Assembly: GCA_026874595.1 (NCBI GenBank)
Contig: CM049307.1
Span: 51,209,370 to 51,273,369 of the forward strand
DNA length: 64,000 bases
Direction: 5' to 3'
Source: Sipunculus nudus
Taxonomy: Eukaryota; Annelida; Sipuncula; Golfingiida; Sipunculidae
In this document: positions 45,222 through 56,885 of the stretch, in pieces
Layout: every line of letters begins with the position of its first letter
Position numbering within the stretch: position 1 is the stretch's first letter
Position numbers and translations under genes: made by a program
The notes under the pieces: model-generated
The model's database searches: none
The model's input: the letters and a program-made list of their open reading frames with translations, nothing else
What the model was told of the DNA's origin: nothing

Positions 45222-45376
45222 TGTTACGAAAACAAATTGCTCAGGGTAAAATTCTGGGCTGATCCGGGATTCGAACCCATAACGGTGGCGTATAAGTTCG
45301 GCGAACCAACCGCTTCGCTAGCAAAGCAAGCTTCACTGTTGAGATATTACGTATGCCTTAATGTCACCCCGTTTCA
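45222..45376 (-). mobile_element. TRIM 3' LTR (155 bp) with tRNA-like module
   Basis: Read on the minus strand it starts TGAAACGGGGTGACAT (a mutated TGTTAC end) and finishes TTTGTTTTCGTAACA. The interior carries TAGCGAAGCGGTTGG (A-box-like) and, about 40 bases on, GGGTTCGAATCCC, a perfect B box/T-arm. The 4 bp outside (45218-45221, GAAT) equal the 4 bp beyond the other LTR. Same length as the 5' LTR; by hand roughly four fifths of positions agree. Confidence 0.7.
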
Positions 45377-45496
45377 CACCCCCTCCTAAAAGCGTTCTGC
45401 TATCAGATTATCCCAGGATTATCCCAGGAGTCACACTTTGGTGAGCTTCTTCCCTGGGCCACAAAGTTCACCGTCACGTTGGACGAGCCCCCATTT
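45377..45496 (-). mobile_element. TRIM internal region with PBS and polypurine tract
   Basis: Next to the 5' LTR, the minus strand reads TGGGGGCTCGTCC, a 13-base match to the tRNA-Pro-type primer-binding site used by several retroelements. Against the 3' LTR lies TTTTAGGAGGGGGTG, a polypurine tract. Only 120 bp separate the LTRs, with no coding capacity, which defines a terminal-repeat retrotransposon in miniature. ATTATCCCAGG is tandemly doubled in the middle. Confidence 0.7.
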
Positions 45497-45651
45497 TGTT
45501 ACGAAGACAAATTGCTCGGTGGGAAAGATTGGGCCGATCCGGCAGTCGAACCCATGTCGGTGGCGCACAAGTCCGGCGTACCAACCGCTTCGTTGGCAAA
45601 GCAAACTTCACTATCGAGACAGCTGGTCAGCTTTTATGTCATCCTGTAACA
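45497..45651 (-). mobile_element. TRIM 5' LTR (155 bp) with tRNA-like module
   Basis: Minus-strand start TGTTACAGGATGACAT, end TTTGTCTTCGTAACA: intact TGTTAC...GTAACA termini. The interior has GCCAACGAAGCGGTTGG and GGGTTCGACTGCC in the A-box and B-box positions. GAAT follows at 45652-45655, giving a 4-bp target duplication with 45218-45221. Compared with the 61-bp mini-LTR at 2219, this copy contains about 95 extra bp, namely the tRNA-like module. Confidence 0.7.
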
Positions 45652-45789
45652 GAATGTATTAGTTGTAGACAATTTTTACATTCACTCGGATGGTATGCGT
45701 CTATCCCCGTTCGTTATTTATGTCTTTGTTTGCGTGTGTTTGTTTACAACATAACTGACGCAATCAAAAACAATATAACATGACATTTT

Positions 45790-46160
45790 CAAACGTTTCG
45801 GGAATGGGCTGATAAAAAATCGATTGTATTGTAGTGTAGATTCGGCACATGGCACGGAAACGGAACCTCATCAGGGAATACTTGTATTAAAAATGTACAG
45901 TCACTAATGCTCGAATGAACCTGTGAATCCAGGCCGAAAAAGTGAAAGCAAATATACCGTTTTGGAAGCATCTCACAATTTGAACCAACATGGTGAAGGT
46001 TTTGGATTCCTTAGAATGCATATTTCTTGTCTTATAGTGGAATTTAACCTATAGATATGAAGAAGTCTATGTCCATCAAGGCCTCTAGCGGTTCTAGCAC
46101 GAAAATTTTGTTTCTGCACAGCTTTGTGTCCATCTGTGTCCATCTTTGACTGCATGTGTA
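45790..46160. repeat. Diverged duplicate of 53.9-54.37 kb
   Basis: Segments such as AACGTTTCGGGAATG, AATCGATTGTATTGT and CCTTAGAATGCATATTTC occur in the same order and orientation as counterparts at 54140-54365. The reading frames are not preserved between the two. Confidence 0.45.
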
Positions 46161-46240
46161 TTTATACCCAAGAAGACATCTTTCCAGTATAACGCCAAAC
46201 ATAGCATTTTCAATTTATTGCAGTGATGATACAATTAAAA

Positions 46241-46246
<6 letters not shown>

Positions 46247-46278
<32 letters not shown>
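46247..46278. repeat. (TA)n microsatellite
   Basis: About 15 TA units. Confidence 0.9.
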
Positions 46279-46281
<3 letters not shown>

Positions 46282-47236
46282 GTCCTTCATATGAGTCAGT
46301 ACAGATAATTAAGTCAATAACATCGTCAGGTGTCCATGTAAATGTTATTTTTGGTCCAGTGACTATACAAATCATTCAATTAGACTGGAAGGTCGCCTTA
46401 ATTACCCGTATCCCGTCGCAGCTCGATGGTTGGAATCGGGGCCCTTGTTACGCCACAGACGGTGTCCAAGAACGACGGTGATACAACAGACAGATGGCTT
46501 CCGTGTAGGTATGTTCTCACCTAAAAGCATCCCAAACGTCGTTTCAACACTGGTGGGAGAACTACAGATGGATTAACTTTCCCCAGGCATCGATCCAGGA
46601 ACAATACGTTTCTTTACATATTTTTCTGAGATTTGAGAGATGTGTTCAGAATATATAAAAGGTTTACCACAATACACTGAAAATACAAATTTTTATTCAA
46701 ATGTACGTTTTTTGAATTCATAATCTTCAATAATAAATAAACAAGTTGAATATTTGCAGTATTTTTTACATTATTTTAGTTTATATTATTGTTTTTTTTT
46801 CACCGAAAGATAAACATGCTTTTTATATCGTGTATTTGACAGTGTAGCTAGAATCTCTGCATGTAGGTTTCTAATAGGTGGGTGGTCATTCAAAAAGTTT
46901 TATTTTATTTACAGATTAGGACAAAATTAACAGATTGAACAGCATAATCTAATACGGTAGATACACATGTTACAAGAGACTTAATAATTCGATATTATAG
47001 CAGTACAGGCAAAGTAATGAAAGAAACATACGATGTTCCATTTATTATTCCGGCTATGCATATAATAAACCTCTCGAATCATAGTAAGCACATTCGGACT
47101 AGCATGGTCATTTATTATTACTGAAAAGAATTTGAAAAAAAATAGACACATATAGAAATGTAAAATAAAAAAAAAATGTTAAAGTCTGCTATTTACCTAC
47201 CTTTTCTGTAGAAGTCATGTGATTTACTCTGATTAT
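46279..47236. other. Anonymous AT-rich sequence
   Basis: No gene or recognised repeat. Confidence 0.5.
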
Positions 47237-47580
47237 TAACGAACTCCAGGTTATTATTTTTAGGAAAAGTTCTTAAAATGCCTCTGTGACGGGTGTAAGG
47301 GCTTGTTTTACTAGAAGCTGTTAGTAAACACAGAAATGTTGACGAACGGAAAACCATGTTTTTTACGGTGGTTAATTGGTTGCATATAAGGTCACTCTGC
47401 ATACATATTAACGAACTCTAGGTAATTCCTTTCAGGAAAAGTTCTTAAAATGCCTCTGTGACGGGTGTATGGGCTTGTTTTACTAGCTAGAAGCTGATAG
47501 TGAACACAGAAATGTAGACCAAGGGAAAACAATGTGTCTTAAGGTGGTTTATAAGTCGCATATATGGTCACTAGCTGTTA
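47237..47580 (+). repeat. Tandem duplication, about 172-bp period
   Basis: TTAACGAACTC begins at 47237 and 47409. Both units contain GGAAAAGTTCTTAAAATGCC and CTCTGTGACGGGTGTA and end in GGTCACT. The second unit has a CTAG insertion and several substitutions. Confidence 0.9.
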
Positions 47581-47898
47581 AATGCCTCCTGAAACACTCT
47601 GCTTCTTCTGAATTGCCGCTAGATGTCCTTGATGATTGTGTTATGATTATTTTGTCGACCCCCCTCATGTTATAAACACTTGATTATATCTTAAATGAAC
47701 ACCCTTTTATAAAAGGTCCAAAATATTACCTTCAGTTTATAAAGTCAGATATCGGAATAGTCTCCTTTAAATAAAAGTCTGTCAGCCTCAGACAAAAATA
47801 TGTTGTATAAAAGTAATATACATTAAATAAATAAACATAAGATGATTATCAGATATCCAGGAAAAATTTCTGTACATCTTTTGCTTTGATGAAACTGG

Positions 47899-47945
<47 letters not shown>

Positions 47946-48920
47946 TACATGCAGATGCAAATGTTAATTAACATGCATGGGGTATGGTTTTAACATGAGG
48001 TCTGTATACAAATATGTCATCGACGTGGAGTGTCCCCGAGTTCGAAAGTGAAAAGAAATCCACACGGACCAGTTAGTGCAATCGTAAATACAATGTAAAT
48101 TATTGGTCCTTGGAATGGCATCCATTCTGATATTACCCAAGGTTTTTCTCACACGACGTCATGTCAACCCAGCTGCACGTCCAATCAACATAATCATGCC
48201 ATTGTCACGTTTCCTCTGCCACTATTATATCAAATATTGAATAACTATTGATTCCATCATCAGTCCTATGCATGGGTCTTGTTTGCCGATAAATTGCGAG
48301 TCCCGCGTCCCTGAAAGAGGAACCCCACATAAACGTTTGTAAGACCCCCAAACGCTCCCCCCTCCTCCCTTGATTGAGGTTAAAAGCCTCCCACCTAGAA
48401 TTCCAATTTTCTTTACGTTGACAATATCATATAGAAAATATATTTTAAATGTATGAGAGTAATTCTTGCTCCATTAACAAACCTTTTTCTCATCATTAAA
48501 ATTTGATTTAAATTAAAATCGTTCGCAAACCATGAACTATATTCTACAGGCAAACATATTTCAATAAATCAACTGACGCATACAACAGCAACACTTTCTT
48601 GACTATGAGATGGGTTTATTGAAAGATTTTAGAAATATATGAAGAAAATATTAACTGGTTGGCACAATCATCTAGAAAAAGCTGTATTACAAATTTTAAC
48701 ATTTTATTCCACTAAAAGGTGAAGAGGACAAGAGGTATTTTGTCCCAACTCCTGTTAAGTGATAGGGACATACCTGAAATCGTTCATCAACTGAAACAAG
48801 ACCCACGCTCGGCACCATCTTCTCTTAACATATCCGTAATGGTTATTCCTGGGCTGCAGACATTACATGAGAACGCAATGGCACTAATGAATTCCCAAAC
48901 AGGTAATCACTGTGGTAAGC
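47581..48920. other. Anonymous sequence with a TA microsatellite
   Basis: (TA)n at 47902-47938. No recognisable gene. A plus-strand frame beginning at 48719 looks protein-like at first but runs into the hairpin at 48921, and I see no family in it. Confidence 0.5.
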
Positions 48921-49001
48921 CCACAGAGGCCATGCCGTGCCATACATTAAAATCTTTAAACAATAAAGATTTTATTGTATGGCATGGCATGGCCTCTGTG
49001 G
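48921..49001. ncRNA. 38-bp-stem hairpin, 5-nt loop (small-RNA-like or foldback)
   Basis: The left arm 48921-48958 (CCACAGAGGCCATGCC...) pairs with 48964-49001 through 38 positions, with one G-U wobble and one T-T mismatch; the loop is AACAA. The 81-nt size is close to a pre-miRNA, but the stem is unusually perfect. The right arm has three tandem GGCAT words. Expression unknown; a foldback mini-element is equally possible. Confidence 0.45.
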
Positions 49002-49009
49002 ACCCCTAG

Positions 49010-52000
49010 ACCAATCCCTTGGTTCCGCTTCGGACAAGTGACAGAAAGAGAGATATTTATGTGTTCCTCCAGCGCCGGTTCTGCGGTCGTGGTATACTAG
49101 ATTTGTATGGCAAAAAGAACCCTTCCCTCCCCCCAAGTGCCTGCTCATTTTCCATATTATGCAGATTGGTCTGGTTTTGACACCTGTTATGACATCATTT
49201 GGGTGTTTGTAAATTGTTTGCTCGAATTTCATGTCATGTGTCTTGTTATACGATATTTGGAACTTTTGGATTTATCAGGTTTCCTCTCAGTGTGAAATTC
49301 GTTTCCATATTTCACGCTATGTTAATGCTTTCATTGAATACCTTCAGGAAATTTGATCGAGCATATTTAACACGTTTGCTTGAATATCAGACCATAATAT
49401 ACTGTTGAGAGTGATAATGTGTTGTATTATTCGTTTATCATTATTATATTAGTGAAAAAAACCTTTAAAAAGACGTGTCAGCAGGTAATACTATTGAGAA
49501 CTAATGCGACCAAGGAGGCTTTTCCTACACCTCAACAGGGTCCGTAATGAAATACTTACTCTCAAACAGGGAAGGAATTGACGTGTCGATGAAACTCTTG
49601 CAATAAATGTACACATAGGGTTTCTTTGAATGTCAAAGCATTAGAACACTGATAGAGATTCTCTGGAGAAAGGAATGGCCAGGGGGATCTTGGCAAAAAT
49701 AGTAAAGCGAAGAGTGAGAATGATACCGCGTTTTACATGTTCCGTGATAAAGCGGGTATCCGGTAATTTATTATGTATTGCATATATTAGGCTTTTATTA
49801 TTCAATACAGTAAAATATAACCTTATCTTATTACACGTTGGGGGTATTTTTACTCAAATAAAGAAATATAACTTACCGTACATGACATTTACAGAGGTCA
49901 GGAGTAAATACCTAAATTATATAGAAATAATATATTGACTTTTTATTGAGTTCAGAAATTTCTATTAACACAATTAATCTGTTTTTAATTGGTGAAATTA
50001 AAAAATACCATTTCCCGATTTAGGGAGAAATGTCAGACGGATCAGTGGCTAGGAAGGAAAAGAATAAATGAAAATAGATGAAAATGTAGCTGTCCTATTT
50101 TTTTCTGAAAAAAAACCATCAGAAGGAAAATGGTTCAAGAAAAAAAGAGGAATATGAAATTAAGGTCATCACCATATTCCTTAATACCTTAATACAGAAT
50201 ATCGCTGTGAAACATAAGTGTGGCGTATTTGATCCAGAATGTAACCTTAACTTTTTTTATTCTGAGAATATATAATAATATAAGAATATAAGAAATAAGA
50301 TTTAATATTCAAATAAATCTTATTGCCTCCGCCAGGAGGATATGCGATCGTGTGTATGTGTGTGTTTGGGTGTTTTTCTACAATATAAATCACTTAATCA
50401 TGTGATCATGAAATTAACAGGGCCTTCTTTTGACTCACAAACAAATGCGCCTTATGGGCGTTCCTCTATGGTGTGACCCAGCAGTGGGGAAGATTACACA
50501 CCCATAGCCCGCAGGTATAGAGGTCACTGGGCCGGGTTAAAACCAGGATATAAATTTGGAGGAAGCGTGTGCTACTCTCATTGAGTCCGAAACTAGAATC
50601 TATTCTGCAGATGTGCGAAATAAGTATTGCTACCATAATAATGGAGCAGCCGGTTCCAAAAAAATAAAAAAATCCTCTCTCCAGGATCTCTTTACACAGC
50701 GCATTACCTATGGGCAACTACCTATATCGTAAGCGCTGTTTGTTATGACCTTGTATCCTGAATCCCCTACACCAGAGGGGAGCACTGTATTTTGGTCCAA
50801 TCAGATGAGACCCTCAGCTGGAAGCAAAACGGTTTACCAGCCAAGCGAGGAATACACGAAGCCAATGTTGTTTCATTTCATTTTGAGTGACAGCTCATCG
50901 CCCCGGCGACCGTTTGAACAGGCAAAGGCTCAGAGAGAATTGCCCCGCACGTGGTTTCTGGGCGGAGCCTGATGCCTGTCGGGTGTTTGTTGACTTGCAT
51001 TTTGTTGGCTGATAGTCACATCAGCAGTTTCTTAAACCGACAGACCCATGTGCACAACCTGATGTTTAAATGCATCATAAACGGTCAAAGCAGGCAGCGT
51101 GAAAATCAGCAGCTTTTTTAGAAGCGCAAGATTTATGCTTGCTCGGGAGCGTAAGCCCGTTATGATATGACAAACAAATGTTCTGGAGAGTCAGTGCAAC
51201 AGGATAATCTTTCCCCTTCTCATCTCTAAATCCGAACGTTAAATGTCTCAGACTTGTGACTGGCATGTGTGTAAACAATGTTTCATCTTTCCTTAAAGGT
51301 TTCTATATTCCGACATCTAAAGTACATTAACTTAAAACAATCGCTTGAACCTTTTATAAAATAGGCCCGAAAAAGTTGATCCCACCGCACGCAGTCTGTT
51401 CGTTTTTTTATACGCACGTGTTTGTCATTTGTGGCGGGGGGGGGGGGGGGACAAAATAATCCAAACACATCCAACAAAGAAATCTGCCCGGAAGTCAGAC
51501 GAACAATTTTTTTTTTTTTTTTTTGCAAATGGAGTTTGACAGATAGTGACCATTCAACATCTCGCATGTACGCAACGGACCACCTTAGGTTAAATTTTTG
51601 TTTTGTTGTGGTACGTGTGCAATGTTTACTAACATCTTGTAAATCAACAAGCTCATACATCCATTACATAAGCGTTATACAAATTTTTAACAGGGATTAT
51701 TTATCAATATGAATAGAGTATGCCAAAAATCACATAAATTATATACAGAGAAATGTAGGAGAATAGCTTGCTTTAATCAATTCCAGCCGCTCTTAGACCA
51801 CATGATGTACATTATGTTATGAAAACTCCTTTACAATGTATACATGAATACTTTGGGATAACCTTAAAATGGTTTTATTGTTTTTACATAATGTAACTTT
51901 TTTAATAACCCAATTTAAAAAAAAAATAAATTGTACAATACTTAAAACCTTAGCACTTGAAGATGATATATGTTCACGAAATGCTGGTCATTAAATGTTC

Positions 52001-52039
52001 ATAATATAAATGGGAAGTCACGATACAGATTTAATCAAA
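49010..52039. other. Anonymous sequence, small repeat fragments only
   Basis: No gene recognised. GCCTCCGCCAGGAGGATATG at about 50325 resembles the end of a widespread invertebrate repeat (memory, unverified). A G homopolymer lies at about 51436-51450 and a T run near 51507-51524. The GC-richer block 50460-50990 has frames of 75-83 codons on both strands without motifs. Confidence 0.45.
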
Positions 52040-52385
52040 ATATGAAAACAGCAAAATACCTATATACTCTTAATTAGGCAATATGTGGGAGGTTCAAAAA
52101 CACTTTAAAATGTTATTACTATTGCTTTGTATTTAAACAATATGAAACAACTGTTATTAATCAGCAGTTTATCTTATGCTGACATTTATAGTTAAAAATT
52201 ATTTACAATGAATGTTACAGCCAAAAAAGGCAAAATACCTATATATCCTAAATTAGGCCATATGAAGGAGGTTAAACACATCTGAAAATGTTATTAATAA
52301 TGCTTTTTATTAAAACAGTTAATGTAACAATGGTTATTACTCAGAAATTAATCTTTTACTGACATTCAGGTTAAGATTGATTTAA
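52040..52385 (+). repeat. Tandem duplication, about 179-bp period
   Basis: GCAAAATACCTATATA starts at 52051 and 52230. Both units continue through AATTAGGC, AAAATGTTATTA and CTGACATT in the same order. Diverged, so older than the duplications at 18.3 and 30-33 kb. Confidence 0.85.
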
Positions 52386-53652
52386 AATAAGATGAGGCAC
52401 CATGCATAATTAACATCACTTGTAAGATCTTTTCTGAACGTCTAATAATATTTTGACGGAGCTTGAGGTATAATGAAGTTGGACCCACAGTACTCTGTGC
52501 GAGATTCATCAGAGCGGAAAATAATTATATTGTGATATGTTTCTTTGTTCGTGTGGATAACTTTCTCTATCTCTATCATTTTGCCCTCCCTTTTTTCTGT
52601 CTCCAATTCTTTTTTGTTTTTCTTTCCAATTCTTTGCGTTTCCTAAACAATTTTATCTCTTTGTCTCTCTACCTGTTTTTTGCCCCCTCTCTTTTTTTCT
52701 GTCTCTGTATTTCTCTCCAGTTCTTGGTCTCCCGTTAACGTTTTTATTTCTGTGTTTATCACTCATTTTTGTCCTGTCTCCCCCTAACCTTATCTCTACT
52801 TCTGCCTCCTCTATGTCCGTCTGTCTATCTGTCCGTCTCACAATATCTGTCTTCCTCTGGATGCGAATACGGTATTTATTCATTAAAGAATAACCCCCGA
52901 TGTGGATTCAACGATATACGGATAGAAACGCGAATGAATACAGACGTAGTGAGATTAGGACGTTGCGTTGGAGCAATAAAGAGGCATTGGATATCTTGAA
53001 TAATGTAAAAAAGGCTTAAGACAACTCACAAGTCATTTTTTTTTTCTTTCTGTTCGAGACCAGGTGTGCTCTCTGTTCGGTAACAAGTTGAGCTATTCAA
53101 GCATACCACATACGAGCTGGCCTTCATAAAACTCTCTGTATTAACACTCATTGAACCTAAGCGCACCTGCCTCAAATTGAAAAACATACATATATAAACA
53201 TACAAAGTAATGTTGTTGTTTGATAAAGTTTTCAGATGCCACGCTGGTTTGCATCTTCATTGAATTGATCGCTTTGTTTTTTTTTTCTTGCAATATTTAT
53301 CATTAACATCTTATAAACTAGAAATGATCAAAGTACTTTAAAAGCATATAAAAGCTCATAATTTAACAAAAAGGTGATTTTCATTTGCGCGAGTTTACCT
53401 ATCTGAGCCTGTTTGCCTCAACGTTGTGAAGCAAAGTACTATTAATAAGGTTACTGCTACTGAACTGTATAGTTCAGTAACTTAATTCTTAATTTCCAAA
53501 AAGGGCCTGTCAGAAAGTTAATGTTTACGCCCCTCACCCAATTGGTTAACAACTGCAGTCATCACAGACATTCTTTCGTGTATAACCGCTACTTGCTATG
53601 GCAAAACCGTTTAGGCATAGGACTAAGAACCGGTATAGGCCAAGAACCAGGC
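52386..53652. other. Anonymous sequence with a pyrimidine-rich block
   Basis: A CT- and T-rich segment (about 52560-52850) with CTGTCTCT-type words produces frames on both strands that I regard as artefacts. No gene recognised. Confidence 0.5.
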
Positions 53653-53876
53653 CAATGAGAGCTTGTGCCCTTATGTAATCCAACCAATGAGAGCTTGTGC
53701 CCATGTGAAATCTAACCAATGAGAGCTTGTGCCCAGGTGTAATCCAACCAATGAGAGCTTGTGCCCAGGTATAATCCAACCAATGAGAGCTTGTGCCCAG
53801 GTGTAATCCAACCATTGAGAGCTTGTGCCCAGGTGTAATCCAACCAAGGAGAGCGTGTGTCACGTGTTTAAAATTT
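53653..53876. repeat. 32-bp minisatellite containing CCAAT, seven units
   Basis: Units start at 53653, 53685, 53717, 53749, 53781, 53813 and 53845; the core is CCAATGAGAGCTTGTGCCC. The last two units are mutated (CATTGAGAG, CAAGGAGAGCG). An E-box CACGTG lies right after the array near 53871. A repetitive minus-strand frame across it is a by-product. Confidence 0.95.
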
Positions 53877-54327
53877 TGGCTGCTTTGGTGCACGATACAA
53901 CATTAGTGATCAGGTAAAATTTCTGTACTCTGTGCGAACTCTTGTGTTCCTGCTCAGAGGTCTTTTTCCTGTAGACCGCGAAAGGGACGCAATTCCTAAT
54001 TTTCTGAATTTTGTCTGCTTGAACCGGTATGCTCATGTACAATTCTCCCATACTCTTATCTTGGTCATTCTGTACTTGTTTCATAGACTTGCTTAAAATG
54101 ACGTGTGTACTATAAACGGAATTTAATGAAATAATCGGGAAACATTTCGGTGATGCCCCAATAGAGAATCGATTAGATTTTGCACATGTTACTGATTCAG
54201 GATAGCATCGAGGAATATTCACTGAAAGTGCAATCAATATTGTACCTGGGAATATGGGTCGAATTAATAAATGCAAACACGGTTTTAGGAGAACCTCTAA
54301 ATAGGCCCCCATTACACACACACACAC
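53860..54327 (-). other. Unassigned 155-codon ORF, no family recognised
   Basis: The frame runs from ATG at 54327 (inside a CA repeat) to 53860, at the edge of the minisatellite. The N-terminal 35 residues are hydrophobic and the rest polar and lysine-rich. I recognise no domain. The related DNA at 45790-46160 does not keep the frame, which argues against a conserved protein. It is longer than most chance frames here, so an exon cannot be excluded. Confidence 0.15.
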
Positions 54328-54548
54328 ACATTTCGGAGGCTTGTATTGCTTAGAATGCAGATTTCAAATATCAGGTCCACGTGAATGATATACGACTTAT
54401 ATTTTGCTCAGATGTCATCATATGGCAAAGGGGAATGACAGAAAGATGGAAAATAAATTAAACGAAAAGTATAAAGAATGAAATCGATGGTTTTGCAATA
54501 AGAGGGGCATGCATATGTCAACCAACGAAAAAATCTTTCAAAATATTA

Positions 54549-55490
54549 TGAAATAAAATTATCAACCCCTGTATTCCTTCTGTTATTTGATTGTGTTGAA
54601 GTAGGGGGGGGGGGGCTTGATGATAATTAACATATCCGAATATTTATGAGATCTACTAGTTTTACGTAAATTTAGTATTGTATTCCTTCATTTAGAACTG
54701 GCCAAACAGTTATGTTCTGCCAAGGGAGCAGAGATATATAGATTAATTAAATGGATGATAATAGTTAGCTTACGATGAACGAGGCAAAAATATTTAATCC
54801 ACTTAAACAGTGACACATGCGAAAGACGGTGCTTTCATGAAGAAAATAAAATCATAAGCACCGTAAAAAATACCACCAAAAAAAAAAGACCCATGACTAC
54901 AAATAAAACATGCCTGTTGGATTACATTTTAAAGAAAAATATCCCAGAAGCCGACGAAATACTTAAATAGAGTAATCTTACTTGGTGCCAATGTTAAATG
55001 GAAGAAATATTTAATCCAACTAGATAAATGATCAGATTATCAAGTTAGTTCATATATGCTATATATATATATATATAAGGGCGGGGGGAGTATATAACCC
55101 CCCTATTTGGCAAGGAGGAATGGACAATGAAATAAAACCCACCCCAACTATTCAGAGAATAATATTTATATATTGCAAATGAAATGTATAAATGAAAAAT
55201 AAAATTATCCACCCCTGTGTTCCTTCTGTTAGCTGTGTGTGTTGGGGGTGGGGGGGGGGGGGGTATTGCATTCCTTCTTTTAGAACAGGCCAAACAGTTT
55301 CGTTCGGCCAGGGGAGCAAAGATATCTAGATTAATTAAAAAATGATAATAGAAGCTTACGATGAAAATTTAATCCACACATGTGAAAGATAGTGCTTTTA
55401 TGAAGAAAAAAAAACGTAAACACCATAAAAATACCACCCAGAATGACCCATGACTACAATTAAACCATGCCTATTGGAAGGTTTCCTTTC
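54549..55490 (+). repeat. Imperfect tandem duplication, about 640-bp period
   Basis: AAAATTATC(A/C)ACCCCTGT, the G-homopolymer, GGCCAAACAGTT, AGATTAATTAA and CCCATGACTACAA occur in the same order at 54549-54910 and 55201-55490. A short TA run and a GGGCGGGGGGAG patch lie between them. Confidence 0.8.
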
Positions 55491-55879
55491 CTAATGCCTA
55501 TAGGTGGCCTGATAATGGGTCTAGTACCATTTCTTCTTGCACTGCCGAATTTGTCGGATGGGATCGGCCGGTATTAAAGAACGATTAAGGAAATCAGTCA
55601 GGCATATGAACACGATCGTTAATGGTCCTATTACGTCCAATGTCTGGTCCAGTCAATTACTAGTACAAGTCATAGTACCTATACTGTTCTGTACCGACAA
55701 AGCTTTCCATAGACTTGTGGTAGATCACTAACATACTCTTAGCTGCCTTTCAATGAGCGCGACGCGTTCACCGCGCGGAATACCGCGCGGGTAATCGCCA
55801 GAACGTTTCCATGTTTTATTTCCGATAGATGGCGCTACACGAGTAGGCAGCAGGTAAGGTCGGCTCCTCTCCCATGCAA
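55491..55879. other. Anonymous sequence upstream of a LINE remnant
   Basis: GC-richer than its surroundings at 55750-55870. It may include 5' parts of the LINE that follows, but nothing is diagnostic. Confidence 0.4.
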
Positions 55880-56262
55880 ACCTAGATGCCGGTGATGATA
55901 TCCTTAGTATTAGCGACACTGACAAATTTACAAAGTATTTAGCGGACGCATTAAAATCAGAACCTGTTCAGAATGCGCTAATGTCTATAATAGACGAAGC
56001 AGTGAATGAAAAAAACAGAGAGCTTGAAGAAAAAGTGAACAGACTTGAGAACCATATCCTCCGCTCAGTTTTGTTGTGGGCAATCTTGAAGAACAACTTG
56101 GGTCTCATCAAAGATTGTTGGACCATAGATGGTAATGTGATCATCAGGGATTTTCATGCAAATGTAAAAAACCTTTGCGACTCTACACTCCCTCAGTCAA
56201 TGGGAAAACGCGCTGAGAGAAGATCCTCCACCGAGTTACGTGCAAAGCGCCACTCAACCTAA
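55880..56262 (+). pseudogene. LINE ORF1 remnant with coiled coil
   Basis: An open frame of about 125 codons ends at 56262. It reads DILSISDTDKFTKYLADAL, then a heptad-like EKNRELEEKVNRLENHIL (coiled coil), then DCWTIDGNVIIRDFHANVKNL, a W-x-x-DG...I-RD pattern common in the ORF1 of some L1/Tx1-like elements. It ends in a basic tail (GKRAERRSSTELRAKR). The middle appears shortened relative to a full ORF1. ORF2 of the same strand starts 624 bp downstream. Confidence 0.55.
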
Positions 56263-56885
56263 CGGCTCATCAACTCCGATTGGACAGAGTTAATAGTAAA
56301 TGAAAAATCTTGACACAAAGTGATTGTATTCATGGTCAAATTAAATAAAAACTTTGCATGTACAAATGTTTAAATTGTTTGTTAAACGATGATAGAGGAG
56401 TCGACCTTACCTCAATATATTGATCTAGCCCTAAAAGCTATCCCTGTCATTTCGCATATTTTTTTTTTAAATATTATTTTTCAACATAAATATATATATT
56501 TGTTTTTAATATCTAAATATCTAAACTAAGAGCATGCTTAAAACGGTTGAGCCAAACATTTTCATATTTGGCTTGATTATTTCTTTAATGTTAGCAGACT
56601 GCCTCTCGCAAAGCGCCGTTCGGTTATTGCTTACACAGTTTATGTGCATGCATACTAGTATTTTGCAAATCGAAAACATCAATTAAATGCAAGAAAACAA
56701 AGAAAATCTCTGTGCTTAACAGTCCAGAAAGTAGTAAGACGTTTGCTAACCACACAGTTTTAGCTAGAGTGACCAGTTTATTACAAATTAGAGTCCGGGG
56801 TGAAGTGTTGTATTATTTGAACTTTAATCTCGCTTTAATCTCTCACTTTAACCGTCTTTCATTTTACAATTACATAGTAAATTAC

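Noticed and set aside
52560..52883. Opposing frames rich in L/F/S (plus) and R/K/T/D (minus)
   Set aside because: Artefact of a CT-rich low-complexity block.
53546..53893. 115-codon repetitive minus-strand ORF (HWLDYTWAQAL-type repeats)
   Set aside because: It is the translation of the 32-bp minisatellite; unit length is not a multiple of three, so the repeated reading cycles through frames.
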